Shown: positions 35,831 through 44,770, counted from the first letter of the stretch. The stretch: DNA of 64,000 nt from Serratia liquefaciens ATCC 27592 (GCF_000422085.1 NC_021741.1:5174613-5238612), one strand, 5' to 3'. Made by a program: numbers and translations. The notes: generated by a model not told the origin, from the letters alone.

Positions 35831-35957
35831 TATACCCGGCATACTTGAAGCCGCATCTGTGTTGGCTGCGAACGCTCACCCCAGTCACTTACTTGAGTAA
35901 GCTCTTGGGGATTCGCGTTCTTGCCGCCGTGATGCGACTCCAATTATTTTGGGTATA
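35831..35957. repeat. ERIC (IRU) element
   Basis: 127 bp, bounded by TATACCC and GGGTATA, with the ERIC core readable on the minus strand (AAGTAAGTGACTGGGGTGAG, preceded by GCGAATCCCCAAGAGC). It forms a long imperfect palindrome and lies 44 bases before purP. A second, diverged copy is at 5912-6037. Confidence 0.95.
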
Positions 35958-36000
35958 GGATAGCCGGCGACTGTCCATTCCCCTCTTCGGAATTCTGATA

Positions 36001-37338
36001 ATGAGCAAACCAGTATCTGGCCTTGACGTCGAGCAAGGCTTGCTTGGGCGCGTGTTTAAACTCAAGCAACATGGCACTACGGCGCGTACGGAAACGATTG
36101 CCGGTATTACCACCTTTTTGACCATGGTGTATATCGTGTTCGTTAACCCCCAAATTCTGGGCGCGGCGGGCATGGATACGCAGGCGGTGTTCGTGACAAC
36201 CTGTCTGATTGCCGCTTTCGGCAGCATTTTCATGGGCCTGCTGGCGAACCTGCCGGTAGCGCTGGCACCGGCGATGGGCCTCAATGCGTTCTTCGCGTTT
36301 GTGGTGGTCGGCGCAATGGGCATCTCATGGCAGATCGGCATGGGTGCCATTTTCTGGGGGGCAGTCGGTTTATTGCTGCTGACCATTTTCCGCGTTCGCT
36401 ACTGGATGATTGCCAATATTCCGATGAGCCTGCGGGTGGGCATTACCAGCGGTATCGGTCTGTTTATCGGCATGATGGGGCTGAAAAATGCCGGTATCGT
36501 GGTGGCTAACCCGGACACGCTGGTGACCATTGGCAGCCTGACTTCGCACAACGTGCTGCTGGGCGCGCTGGGCTTCTTTATCATCGCGGTATTGTCTTCA
36601 CGTAACTTCCATGCGGCAGTGCTGATTTCTATCGTGGTGACCACGCTGATCGGCTGGGCGTTGGGCGATGTGAAATACGGCGGCGTATTCTCGATGCCTC
36701 CTAACATCACGTCGGTAGTGGGTCAGGTTGATCTGGCCGGGGCGCTGAATATTGGCCTGGCCGGGGTGATTTTCTCCTTTATGCTGGTCAACCTGTTCGA
36801 CTCCTCTGGTACCCTGATTGGCGTAACCGACAAGGCCGGGCTGACTGACGACAAGGGTAAGTTCCCGCGCATGAAGCAGGCGCTGTATGTCGACAGCATC
36901 AGCTCGGTAGCCGGTTCCTTTGTCGGCACTTCTTCGGTTACCGCCTACATTGAAAGCTCCGCCGGGGTGTCTGTCGGCGGCCGTACCGGCCTGACCGCAG
37001 TGGTAACCGGTATCCTGTTCCTGTTGGTGATTTTCCTGTCGCCGTTGGCGGGTATGGTGCCGGCTTATGCCGCAGCCGGCGCGTTGATCTACGTTGGCGT
37101 GCTGATGACATCAAGTTTGGCGCGGGTGAAGTGGGATGACCTGACCGAAGCCGTTCCGGCGTTCGTCACGGCAGTGATGATGCCATTCAGCTTCTCGATC
37201 ACCGAAGGCATTGCGCTCGGTTTTATTTCCTATTGCGTGATGAAGCTGGGGACCGGTCGCTGGCGCGAAATCAGCCCGTGCGTGGTGGTGGTGGCGCTGC
37301 TGTTTGTGCTGAAAATTGTGTTTGTAGACGGCCATTAA
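36001..37338 (+). CDS. purP: Adenine permease (AzgA-like NCS2 family)
   Basis: High-affinity proton-linked adenine uptake, inner membrane. 445 residues, the length of E. coli PurP/AdeP, and nearly collinear with it (HGTTARTE-type N-terminus, TTFLTMVYIVFVNPQIL, APAMGLNAFFAF, VNLFDSSGTLIGVTDKAGL, GTSSVTAYIESSAGVSVGGRTGL). The start follows CGGAATTCTGATA, a modest ribosome binding site. I saw no PurR box in the upstream 300 bases, which instead hold the ERIC. Confidence 0.95.
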   Translation: MSKPVSGLDVEQGLLGRVFKLKQHGTTARTETIAGITTFLTMVYIVFVNPQILGAAGMDTQAVFVTTCLIAAFGSIFMGLLANLPVALAPAMGLNAFFAFVVVGAMGISWQIGMGAIFWGAVGLLLLTIFRVRYWMIANIPMSLRVGITSGIGLFIGMMGLKNAGIVVANPDTLVTIGSLTSHNVLLGALGFFIIAVLSSRNFHAAVLISIVVTTLIGWALGDVKYGGVFSMPPNITSVVGQVDLAGALNIGLAGVIFSFMLVNLFDSSGTLIGVTDKAGLTDDKGKFPRMKQALYVDSISSVAGSFVGTSSVTAYIESSAGVSVGGRTGLTAVVTGILFLLVIFLSPLAGMVPAYAAAGALIYVGVLMTSSLARVKWDDLTEAVPAFVTAVMMPFSFSITEGIALGFISYCVMKLGTGRWREISPCVVVVALLFVLKIVFVDGH

Positions 37339-37345
37339 TACGGCA

Positions 37346-37367
37346 AGGGCCGACGCTGGTCGGCCCT
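37346..37367 (+). terminator. purP terminator
   Basis: 9-bp stem AGGGCCGAC / GTCGGCCCT with a GCTG loop, followed by GTTATCTTTT, 8 bases after the stop. Because the next gene converges and ends at 37376, it may serve both strands. Confidence 0.8.
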
Positions 37368-37375
37368 GTTATCTT

Positions 37376-38425
37376 TTAGGCACCCGGCGTTGCGTCGGGC
37401 GCCTGCTGCAACATCCACTGTAAAGGCCGTTTAAAACGGGCCTGCCAGCCGCCGTCAGGGTTCTCTCCCTGAGAAAAATGCAGCGTTTCTACCTGGTTAT
37501 TCTCACTGAACAAATTGGCGAAATGCATCGCCAGCGCCTGATCGCTGAAGTTTTGCCGATCGTAATACGCCACCACCAAGCGCTTATTGGTCGCCAGCGA
37601 TTGCTGGGCCTGCTTGATCTCACCATTGGGGGCGATCAGCATCGCGCCGGCATATAGCTGGGGATATTTGGCCAGCAGATTGGCCGCGTGCAGCGCTCCT
37701 TGCCCACGGGCGGTGAGGTAGACCTGCTGCGGGTTGAGTTTTAGTTCTGCGGCCGGTTGCAAAGCCCGCCGGATCGCGCTTTGGGTGCTTTCGTCACTGT
37801 AATTCGACCAGCGGAAGCTGTTCTCCGACAGCATCTGGGTACCGTTGATCTCAACATAGGCCACGCCCATCTCGCTAAACAACAAACGCTCTTCGGGTGT
37901 GATACCGGCGCTCTTGCCGTAGGTATGCAGGTACACCACCGTTGGCCAGCCGCCGGCAGGCGGTGTGCCTTCAGGAATGGCGTAGCTGGCTTTGCCTTCG
38001 TACCAATGCGCATGTTGCAGGTAGCGGGCTTTGGTGACCGCCAATATTGATTGATAGGTCCTGCTGTGCTGAATGCTATTGAAGGCGTCGTCCTCCAACA
38101 GGTTGTAGTAATACCACAACCCGCGATCGGCACTCAGCTGCAGATAGCGCTCCGCCAGTTCGGTTTGGCCCTTTTCCGCCGAAGAGGCCGCCAGTTGATA
38201 GGGGGCCCATATGTTCCGCCCGTCTTCGCGCATCAGCGTCAGGTACAGCGACATGGCCGCGATCTTTTTGTCTTCCTGGCCCTGGGCGGTGCGCGGGTAT
38301 TGGGCATTCAAAGGGCTATGTACCGGCAGCTCGATCGGCTCTTCTCCGGCGGGATAACGCATTTCTGCGGCTGATAATGGTCTGGTGATGAAAGCCAGTA
38401 ATATGGCTAAAATGAGAAAATACAT
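37376..38425 (-). CDS. Predicted exported alpha/beta-hydrolase-like protein
   Basis: 349 residues. Residues 1-20 look like a signal peptide (MYFLILAILLAFITRPLSAA). Residues about 50-125 are helical and repeat-like (AAMSLYLTLMREDG, SSAEKGQTELAERYLQLSADRG), resembling Sel1/TPR. From about residue 150 the sequence resembles an alpha/beta hydrolase (WPTVVYLHTYGKSAG; AGAMLIAPNGE). The nucleophile elbow position reads ARGQGALHAA, without the Ser of a GxSxG motif. The start has almost no Shine-Dalgarno and the leader is AT-rich. Function unknown. Confidence 0.75.
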   Translation of the reverse strand: MYFLILAILLAFITRPLSAAEMRYPAGEEPIELPVHSPLNAQYPRTAQGQEDKKIAAMSLYLTLMREDGRNIWAPYQLAASSAEKGQTELAERYLQLSADRGLWYYYNLLEDDAFNSIQHSRTYQSILAVTKARYLQHAHWYEGKASYAIPEGTPPAGGWPTVVYLHTYGKSAGITPEERLLFSEMGVAYVEINGTQMLSENSFRWSNYSDESTQSAIRRALQPAAELKLNPQQVYLTARGQGALHAANLLAKYPQLYAGAMLIAPNGEIKQAQQSLATNKRLVVAYYDRQNFSDQALAMHFANLFSENNQVETLHFSQGENPDGGWQARFKRPLQWMLQQAPDATPGA

Positions 38426-38521
38426 AATTTTATGACTTTAATTTTAATGGGTTATAAAGCGATCTCTCATAAGAATGACGCCTTCAGTCAATTTTCTGCC
38501 GAAGGCGTCTGTAAAATAATC

Positions 38522-39088
38522 TTACTTCAGTCGACGAATATAATCGCTGAATGCTGACAACTGGCCGGTGAGGAAGTCCAGCGTGCCCTGATCAATCAAC
38601 TCCCCAGCCTGAGCATCCACTTTATTCTGGATCACGCCGCCCATAAATTCCGGTTTGTTCATCACCATGGCATCGAGAAACACCAGGATCTGGCGCAGGT
38701 GATACTGGCAGCGCGCGCCGCCAATCGGCCCCATAGAGCTGGTCTGAATGGCTACGGGTTTACCGGCTAACGGCTGGTTCGGCAGACGGGACAGCCAGTC
38801 GATGGCGTTTTTTAACCCGCCCGGCACCGAGTAGTTATATTCCGGAGTAACGATGATAACGCCGTCCGCCTGACGGATTTGCTCTGCGATCGCTTCCACT
38901 GCAGCAGGGAAACCTTCTTCCTGTTGCACATCGGCATCATACAGCGGGATATCACGGATTGAAGGAAGCGCTTCGATGGTGACGCCTTGTGGCGCAAGGC
39001 CCGGCAGGGCATTGGCGACCATGGCGTTGTACGAACCTTTACGCAGGCTGCCGAGCAGGGTAACGATTTTTAATGCTTGGTCTGACAT
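38522..39088 (-). CDS. chrR: NAD(P)H-dependent FMN reductase / quinone and chromate reductase
   Basis: Cytoplasmic flavodoxin-fold reductase of quinones, able to reduce chromate in relatives. 188 residues, the length of E. coli ChrR (YieF). FMN phosphate loop LGSLRKGSYN (residues 11-20) and TPEYNYSVPGGLKNAIDWLS. It has its own upstream region; GGAGAATC precedes the ATG. Confidence 0.95.
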   Translation of the reverse strand: MSDQALKIVTLLGSLRKGSYNAMVANALPGLAPQGVTIEALPSIRDIPLYDADVQQEEGFPAAVEAIAEQIRQADGVIIVTPEYNYSVPGGLKNAIDWLSRLPNQPLAGKPVAIQTSSMGPIGGARCQYHLRQILVFLDAMVMNKPEFMGGVIQNKVDAQAGELIDQGTLDFLTGQLSAFSDYIRRLK

Positions 39089-39267
39089 GGTGATTCTCCC
39101 TTTCGAATGAACAGATTCAGCTTAGAACATCAGGAGATAGTAGGGCAAAGCTGCAGGAGAGAATAGATGATTGCTGAATATTTAGCTGACTTTACAGTTT
39201 TATGCAGGAATTTATGCGTTAAAGAAAGTTTTATCTCAGGGGTTCGTCGCAGGGTAAGCGGCCGATG

Positions 39268-39993
39268 TCAGCGGTGAAGTGCCAGGCTGGTCAGTTTGAT
39301 AAAGCGGGTGGAACTGGCCGGTGCTCGTGGAGAGATCTCACCGTTTTTCTGCAGGCCTTTATTGGCTTCATACTGCCAGCATACCAGACGTTCCAGGCTG
39401 GGTTCGCGCGCGCAAGCCCAGCTCAGATATTCGTCGGCATCGCTCATCACCTGAACCTGGGGGGTGATGCTGGATCGCAGGTGGCCGGAAAAAGGGTGCA
39501 GCAGCAGCGACGATTGCCCGCTGTTACCCAGGCCGGAAATTTTCAACACGCTTTGACGGATGCTCCACAGCTGCGTTTCTGCCTCCAGCCGATCGTATTG
39601 CGCACTGATCCAGGCACTTTCTGCCGGCGTTTGAAATTGGTCTTGCAGCCTTTTCTGTTGCCCGCCCCGGGCACGCATGACTTCAATATCCAGTCCCACC
39701 TTGCCTTCATCGCTTAACAAAACCCCTACCGTATCGCTGGCGTAGGCCAGGCTGAAATCGGGCAGGTGGTTGTCGACAAAACAGGGACGGCCGGTAGGTG
39801 TGGTAGCGATGGGGGGCAATGTCGGCAGACCGTAGAGATAAAACATCATTTCGGCGAGCAGGATGCGCCCCTGCAGAAAGCGTTGGCGGCGTTTAATGGA
39901 AAAAGCGGTGGTAGCAGCAACGACCTCGGCGGAGAGCCTCCGGGTATCCAGTGCGGTGGACGTGGGGATCCATCGGGCAAAATGACACGCCAT
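39268..39993 (-). CDS. 4'-phosphopantetheinyl transferase superfamily protein (AcpT-like), altered motif
   Basis: 241 residues related to AcpT/Sfp enzymes, which move phosphopantetheine from CoA to carrier-protein serines. The central segment VLLSDEGKVGLDIEVMRAR contains the Mg-binding Asp and Glu of the VGxDxE motif. The second motif, normally W-x-x-K-E-x-x-x-K, reads WSIRQSVLKISGLG here, so the Lys-Glu pair is Arg-Gln. The Glu is a Mg ligand in Sfp. The protein may be inactive, altered or a divergent subfamily. It lies beside, and in the same direction as, an IucD-like monooxygenase. Confidence 0.8.
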   Translation of the reverse strand: MACHFARWIPTSTALDTRRLSAEVVAATTAFSIKRRQRFLQGRILLAEMMFYLYGLPTLPPIATTPTGRPCFVDNHLPDFSLAYASDTVGVLLSDEGKVGLDIEVMRARGGQQKRLQDQFQTPAESAWISAQYDRLEAETQLWSIRQSVLKISGLGNSGQSSLLLHPFSGHLRSSITPQVQVMSDADEYLSWACAREPSLERLVCWQYEANKGLQKNGEISPRAPASSTRFIKLTSLALHR

Positions 39994-40089
39994 TATTCAC
40001 TCCATACCAGAGGGGTCGCTGAAAACGCAGGGGAGTTAGATTAAGCATAAGTCGAGGATTTATCATCAAAAAACAGTATGCGTTTTATC

Positions 40090-41403
40090 CTATTTATCTG
40101 TTTGAGTAATATCATCGTCCGGGGCAGCGCCGCTCCACCATTGGATCAGCGAGGCGTTTGGTGCCAGATCAAAATGGGGTTTACCGAGCAGATGATTCAG
40201 AATGCGTGCTGAGCGCCAGGCCATCAGGCTGAGCCCGCCTTCCGCGCTGCCGTGGCTGTGGATACCGGCATTCACCGCATAAATGCGATTCTGCTCAGGC
40301 CCCTGCCATTCGAGGTTAAAATCGGGCAGTAACGGCAAGTGTTGTTGGTCGTCGAAAGGAATGCGTGGCAACAGGGGTTTTAAATAGGCAGGGAGTGAAG
40401 GGCGATAACCGGTTGCTAAAATGACGACATCGGCATTGAATCCTTCCTGACGATTTTCAAGACCGTGTCGGGTTCGCAATTGGAACCCTTTGCCTGTCGG
40501 CTCGATCGCCAGCAGAGTGCGATGCGGCAAAAGACGCACGTTGCGCGGCTGGTGCATCACATCGAAACGCATATAAAGCTCCCGGTACAAAGTACGTAGC
40601 GTATGGTTGCTAATACCGTCGGCCGGCAGTTTCTGAGTCTTGAGTTCGCGCTCGCGGATATCCTGCGGCAGCGTATAGAAATAATCGACGTACTCCGGGG
40701 TGAAATATTCATTGGTGAAGGCAGACTCGTCCAGCGGCTGAAAATTGGGCCGACGGGAAATCCAGTCGAGCTGTGCCGGTTCGCCCCAGTGCCCCCGCAG
40801 CGCGTTCAGAAAAATATCGGCACCGCTTTGGCCGCCGCCAATCACCGCCACCCGCTTACCGGTCAGATCCGGATTACGCAGGCCGATTTCGGCGGCATGC
40901 AGGCAGTTTTCGCCCAGCGCCGGATAAAACTCCTCAGGCAGCCAGGGGTCGTGGCCGGTGCCCAGACAGATATTCTTCGCCCACAGGGTTTGGTCACGGG
41001 TGCGTACTTTGAACAGCTGTTTTTCATCATCAAAATCGATGCTTTCAACCGACTGCGAAAACTGTAACCCTTCTAATCTATTACAGGCCCAGCTCAAATA
41101 GTCGGAGAACTCTTCACGGCTGATAATTTGCTGTTCGGTAATCAGAAAACGATAAATTTTTTTCTGCTCGACCAGGTAATTGATAAAGGAGAATTGGCTG
41201 CGAGGCGTTACCGCCGTAACCAGGTCCTGCAACACATAGGTCTGCATATAGGCGGAAGGGAGCAGCATGCCGGGATGCCAACGGAAGCTGGCGTTGCGAT
41301 CGAGAAAGGCATAATTCAGTGCACCACTTTCATAGGCCAACGCCGCCAGGCTGAGGTTGAAAGGGCCAAGGCCGACGCCGAGTAAATCCAGTGGTTCATT
41401 CAT
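40090..41403 (-). CDS. IucD/SidA/PvdA-family lysine (ornithine) N-hydroxylase
   Basis: FAD- and NADPH-dependent N-hydroxylation of the side-chain amine of lysine or ornithine, the first step in making hydroxamate siderophores. 437 residues. FAD motif GVGLGPFNLSLA (residues 9-20), substrate/FAD region WHPGMLLPSAYMQT, NADPH motif AVIGGGQSGAD (about 187-197) and the C-terminal ATGYRPSLP. No other siderophore gene is adjacent and I found no clear Fur box upstream, so its pathway is unknown. The neighbouring AcpT-like gene is suggestive only. Confidence 0.9.
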   Translation of the reverse strand: MNEPLDLLGVGLGPFNLSLAALAYESGALNYAFLDRNASFRWHPGMLLPSAYMQTYVLQDLVTAVTPRSQFSFINYLVEQKKIYRFLITEQQIISREEFSDYLSWACNRLEGLQFSQSVESIDFDDEKQLFKVRTRDQTLWAKNICLGTGHDPWLPEEFYPALGENCLHAAEIGLRNPDLTGKRVAVIGGGQSGADIFLNALRGHWGEPAQLDWISRRPNFQPLDESAFTNEYFTPEYVDYFYTLPQDIRERELKTQKLPADGISNHTLRTLYRELYMRFDVMHQPRNVRLLPHRTLLAIEPTGKGFQLRTRHGLENRQEGFNADVVILATGYRPSLPAYLKPLLPRIPFDDQQHLPLLPDFNLEWQGPEQNRIYAVNAGIHSHGSAEGGLSLMAWRSARILNHLLGKPHFDLAPNASLIQWWSGAAPDDDITQTDK

Positions 41404-41501
41404 TTTTTCTTATCTCTTTGATGGAAATTGCTGAGATAAGCTTAGGTGAATTTTGGCAAGAAGGAGGAGAAAGCAGGCGTTTGTCTGACGGGCGCTATGG
41501 T

Positions 41502-41529
41502 TTATTTGTTCATGCAGAAGCTGTAGAAA
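41502..41529. other. attL: Left attachment-like repeat (imperfect copy of the mnmE 3' end)
   Basis: Read on the minus strand, TTCTGCATGAACAAATAA here compares with TTCTGCATCGGTAAATAA, the last 18 bases of mnmE (59557-59574): 14 of 18 identical. The match continues on both sides (cagc before, and a further cc after one base). It marks the likely left border of the island. Confidence 0.65.
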
Positions 41530-41737
41530 GCCATCGGACGGGTGGCCATAATATGGACATATTCTGAAGTTCAGCCTCCATGAGCGTCTGTCGATACTTG
41601 TGACTATGATGATAATGACGACGTTCATCGCTCGTAGATGCCAAGTTTTTCCAATTTATCGGCTTGGGTCATCTGTTTTCCCCCACTTTTTTCCAATTAA
41701 ATGTGGCGTGGAACAGACCGCTATGTTGGCTATCTTC

Positions 41738-41796
41738 GTCAGCGTGTCACCTTCCCAGCCGCATTGCAGTACGCCGTTGCGTCAGCTTATTCGGGC
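41738..41796 (-). pseudogene. Rhs core remnant
   Basis: cgtcagcgtgtcaccttccc..cattgcagtacgccgttgcg is a shortened, mutated version of the Rhs sequence at 52178-52237 and 54771-54830 (cgccagcgtgtcgccatcc..actgcagttcgcggttgcg), with an internal gap. A small leftover of a further rhs copy at the left end of the island. Confidence 0.55.
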
Positions 41797-41881
41797 GACA
41801 TTACCTGAATAGGTAGTCCGCTGCCTTCAGCCGTAGTATGTGCTTGCAGTCAGCCTCGTGCTGCGTTTTTTAAGTGTTAAG

Positions 41882-42160
41882 CTACGCCCCTCTGATACTC
41901 ACAATAATAAAAACAGAAATAAAATAAATTAGGCACGCTAAAATAAATGATCCTACTATCGCTATGGGCCATCGCCATGCTTCTATTGAGATATATATTA
42001 TATACCCACAAAAAATGGCTGATGTAATGGTTGTGTAAGTTAAAATAGAGTAAGTTTTAAATGATGGAAAGTATTTTGGAATTGTATAACCGTATATGGT
42101 GACTATGAATGTTACTACTATAACTAAGATGCTTATGATAAATATCACTAGCTTTCCCAT
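41882..42160 (-). CDS. Small AT-rich membrane protein of unknown function
   Basis: 92 residues with three strongly hydrophobic segments (LVIFIISILVIVVTFIVTI; TTITSAIFCGYIIYISI; AIVGSFILACLIYFISVFII). AGGAG lies six bases before the ATG, so the gene looks genuine. Base composition is far more AT-rich than the core genome, in keeping with acquisition. I do not recognise the family; small immunity proteins of membrane toxins can look like this. Confidence 0.6.
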   Translation of the reverse strand: MGKLVIFIISILVIVVTFIVTIYGYTIPKYFPSFKTYSILTYTTITSAIFCGYIIYISIEAWRWPIAIVGSFILACLIYFISVFIIVSIRGA

Positions 42161-42284
42161 TTACATCTCCTTTACACAACAGTATTACTATTGTTAATTT
42201 TGACAAGATCGCATGATACCCTTATCGCTGTCATGAAAGTTATCTTTTTTTTCTTGCTGCCTCTAAATAAAATCCAATCGGTCT

Positions 42285-42437
42285 ACTCATGGTTTTTTGT
42301 CAGTATCCCGATAGAATTGAAATATGGTAATGTTGGCTCTACATCGAATATGACCCATTCATAACCAGGCTTAACGTCTTCAGGTTGGCTGCATATTCTG
42401 ATAACAGTTAGGTTTTTACGCGAATGCAGACGGAGTC
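42285..42437 (-). pseudogene. C-terminal fragment of an unidentified protein
   Basis: An open frame without a start codon reads ...RKNLTVIRICSQPEDVKPGYEW and VIFDVEPTLPYFNSIGILTK, then stops near 42287. It looks protein-like but is cut by a stop upstream. The remainder of 42161-42916 shows nothing I can identify. Confidence 0.35.
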
Positions 42438-42916
42438 ATCCATCGCAGTGCGAAGTGAGGACAACTCTGATTATAGTTTATGTAACAGGCCTTGATTTGG
42501 CATCGTTCATACTATCGATACATGAATCAGTGCTCACTCAGGCACTTCTGCCGCATGAACTTCAACTCAGAAATGGAAATTCCGTCATATTTTATCGCCA
42601 CGTATAGTATAAGTGTGGCATCGAAAGTGTCCAACTTACGTCTGACTTTCGTTGTTGACATTCCCAGACTGGCTTATTTTAGGGTGAGAATAATATATTC
42701 TTCGGTGAGTCATGATTTATTATCAATGCAACCTTGTTTAATAGGCGTGAATATCATCTCGGGGTTTGGTTTATTAACGGGTTAGGATTGCGAGCCAGTG
42801 TCAAAATAGATTTATTTACCGCTGGTAATTTCTGGCCGAGTACTAATGTGAAGCTTGAGCCTGGTTGATATTTACCTGATTCCAATGGAAAATATGCGAA
42901 TCAAGATACCAAGCCC

Positions 42917-43166
42917 TTACCGCAGCCATGTAAATACTAAGCTATCTATTTGATCCGGTCTTTCGTCGACTAAAACACTAATGGAATTGCCAGTACCATC
43001 AGCTGTGCCGCAATCTAGCCCAGGTTTCAGGCCGTAACGAAACCTCGATATCAAACCTGTAGAAGCCACAGTAGATAGGCACCAGAAGCAGACAACGATA
43101 GTATCGAGGTCTCCGCGGCTGCCGTGGCTGCTGGTGTCGCCCAAGACGATGAATAGCTTGGTCATT
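42917..43166 (-). pseudogene. PAAR-protein start fused to unrelated sequence
   Basis: ATG at 43164-43166 with GGAG five bases upstream; the product begins MTKLFIVLGDTSSHG, which is the typical N-terminus of PAAR spike-tip proteins of type VI secretion. After about 15 residues the PAAR pattern (Gly-x-Val-Ile... PTT...GxPVARxGD) is lost and an unrelated 65-residue tail follows to a stop near 42917. A truncated or rearranged PAAR gene. Confidence 0.5.
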
Positions 43167-43247
43167 GCTGCTCCTGCCGTGTTGGTTGTGGGGCTGGAAG
43201 CGATTTTAGACTGGCCTTGCGCAGCACCGTGTTGGCTTGGCGAAAGG

Positions 43248-43733
43248 TCAACTCCCAAATTCAAAGTTGTCCATAATTCGGCGCAACGCAACAGAGTCCT
43301 CACCGTCGGGATTCGCTTCAAGCATCCGTTCAAAGCAGAGTTCGGCAAGGTAGAACTCGTCTGGATTTCTTATCTTTCCTCGTTTCATGATGTTTTGCAT
43401 TTTCTCGGACTCTTTGTCAAAGAATCCTGGAATCTCAGATTCGACTGCTTTGATGTACTCATTCATGAGTGCCTTGCGAATTTCAGCTGGTTGATCGCGA
43501 AACATAAACGGTGTTTCGCGAATAGCTTGCCTAAAGCCAACAACCAATTCAGATGGTTTGAAATCAATCTTTTCGCCATTTATATAACGTTCACATTCGA
43601 CACGAGCAGTTTCAAATCCGTCTTTTAGCAATCGAGAATTATCAGTATCCAACTGTTCAAATATCGCTGCAATCTTGTTGAGTACTCTAATTAGTTGAAG
43701 TGCTTCTTGCTTAGTTTTTGACATATTTTGCAC
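43248..43733 (-). CDS. Hypothetical protein, candidate orphan immunity gene
   Basis: 161 residues from a GTG at 43733 (AGGA six bases upstream; an ATG follows three codons later). Mostly helical and charged, no signal peptide or membrane segment. No family recognised. It has the size and strand of the immunity genes further along the island, but no Rhs tip remains directly upstream. Confidence 0.55.
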   Translation of the reverse strand: MQNMSKTKQEALQLIRVLNKIAAIFEQLDTDNSRLLKDGFETARVECERYINGEKIDFKPSELVVGFRQAIRETPFMFRDQPAEIRKALMNEYIKAVESEIPGFFDKESEKMQNIMKRGKIRNPDEFYLAELCFERMLEANPDGEDSVALRRIMDNFEFGS

Positions 43734-43986
43734 TGTCTATCCTCATTTCCGAGTCCGCTTTCTATAAGGGGAGTTGTCGGGTAATTCTCCAAATTCCGCG
43801 TGGCCAGCGCGGGGTCATTGACGCCGGCGCAACGCGTTGTAGATACGCAGGCGCGCCAGGCAATCAGCCGCGAGCTGGGACATTAGCGGGCGCAAATTAC
43901 GGCAGTGTATCTGGGGCGATAGGGCTGTTTCAGCCTTTCCATGAGCCCAGAAAAAAATCACCGGTTCCCACATTCGAAATCGTCGA

Positions 43987-44439
43987 TTAGTCGCGCGCTT
44001 GCTTTCGTAGCCTAGCGAGTTTCCATTGAGCCAGTTTGTCGAGTACGCGGCCCAGCCGCTCCAGTTGCTCCGGGTCCAACGGAGCACGCTTGGCCTTGCG
44101 CAGGAGGCTATTGAACATGTAGCCAGAGTGGTAGAAATATGGCCGCACCTCCAGGAAGCAGATGGCAGCCTCCATACATTCGGGGTCGCCGGCTAGCAGG
44201 CGGCACGTAGCGCCTTCCCATCCGCCGGGAAAGGCCAGCGCGTCGTAGCATCTATCGTAGGTCAACCAGACTTCCCGCAATTCGTCCTGGCTCAATCGCT
44301 GACGTCCTCGCACAGGCGCACAATAGGCGACGGTCTGCGCGCGTAGACGATTGATTTCATCCGCATGCAGCCTGATCTGCTCGCGAATCTGTTCGGAACT
44401 CTCTTTCCTGCGCTCGGACCTGCTCTTGCCTCGTGCCAT
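43987..44439 (-). CDS. Hypothetical protein, GC-rich, Rhs-associated
   Basis: 150 residues: a basic helical N-terminus (MARGKSRSERRKESSEQIRE) and a conserved-looking middle (VWLTYDRCYDALAFPGGWEG; CFLEVRPYFYHSGYMFNSLLRKAKRAPL). GC-rich with coherent codon use. No family recognised and no strong ribosome binding site seen. It lies between an orphan candidate immunity gene and an Rhs core fragment. Confidence 0.5.
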   Translation of the reverse strand: MARGKSRSERRKESSEQIREQIRLHADEINRLRAQTVAYCAPVRGRQRLSQDELREVWLTYDRCYDALAFPGGWEGATCRLLAGDPECMEAAICFLEVRPYFYHSGYMFNSLLRKAKRAPLDPEQLERLGRVLDKLAQWKLARLRKQARD

Positions 44440-44589
44440 GGGTTTAAACTCAGCGTGGACATTCGAATTTTGCGACCAAAACTACCGATTCCGCGACGCC
44501 CTAGTTTGGCTGAAATATTCGGCGGACACAGCAGCTCGTGGTTGCGTTTCATGGGACATGCTTCGTTGGCGTTGACAGTAGTGGGTGCG

Positions 44590-44736
44590 CCGATCGAACA
44601 GGTCCTAGGTAAAGCGGCTCTCCTTGCAATTGTACCAACGCTGGGTCATGTTGCCGTGCGCGTCGTACTGGTCGTGCTGGTAGTGAGTGCCAGCGTACTG
44701 CTTGCGCAGGTGGCCGCTACCGTAGGAATGTCTCGT
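44590..44736 (-). pseudogene. Rhs core (YD-repeat) fragment
   Basis: Minus-strand reading gives RHSYGSGHLRKQYAGTHYQ and then DQYDAHGNMTQRWYN, a YD-repeat unit, ending at TAG (44605-44607). The next bases still read DLFDRRTH in frame, so this is a nonsense codon inside Rhs sequence (probably Trp TGG to TAG). The same TAG occurs in the fragment at 52300-52302. Confidence 0.8.
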
Positions 44737-44770
44737 TAAAATAATTCGCGCCCAGCACTCGTCATTTTAA

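Noticed and set aside
35691..36000. Purine riboswitch or PurR operator before purP
   Set aside because: No aptamer-like core or ACGCAAACG-type palindrome visible; most of the interval is the ERIC element.
41600..41630. Possible Fur box (gatgataatgac) upstream of the N-hydroxylase
   Set aside because: Too few matches to the 19-bp consensus, about 200 bp from the gene and beyond the attachment-like repeat.
42492..42785. Plus-strand 97-codon open frame in the AT-rich left part of the island
   Set aside because: No ribosome binding site, mixed composition, no domain pattern.
43815..44087. Minus-strand 90-codon frame overlapping the end of the 43987-44439 gene
   Set aside because: Different frame from the better-supported gene; Trp/Asn/Arg-rich, unlike a real protein.
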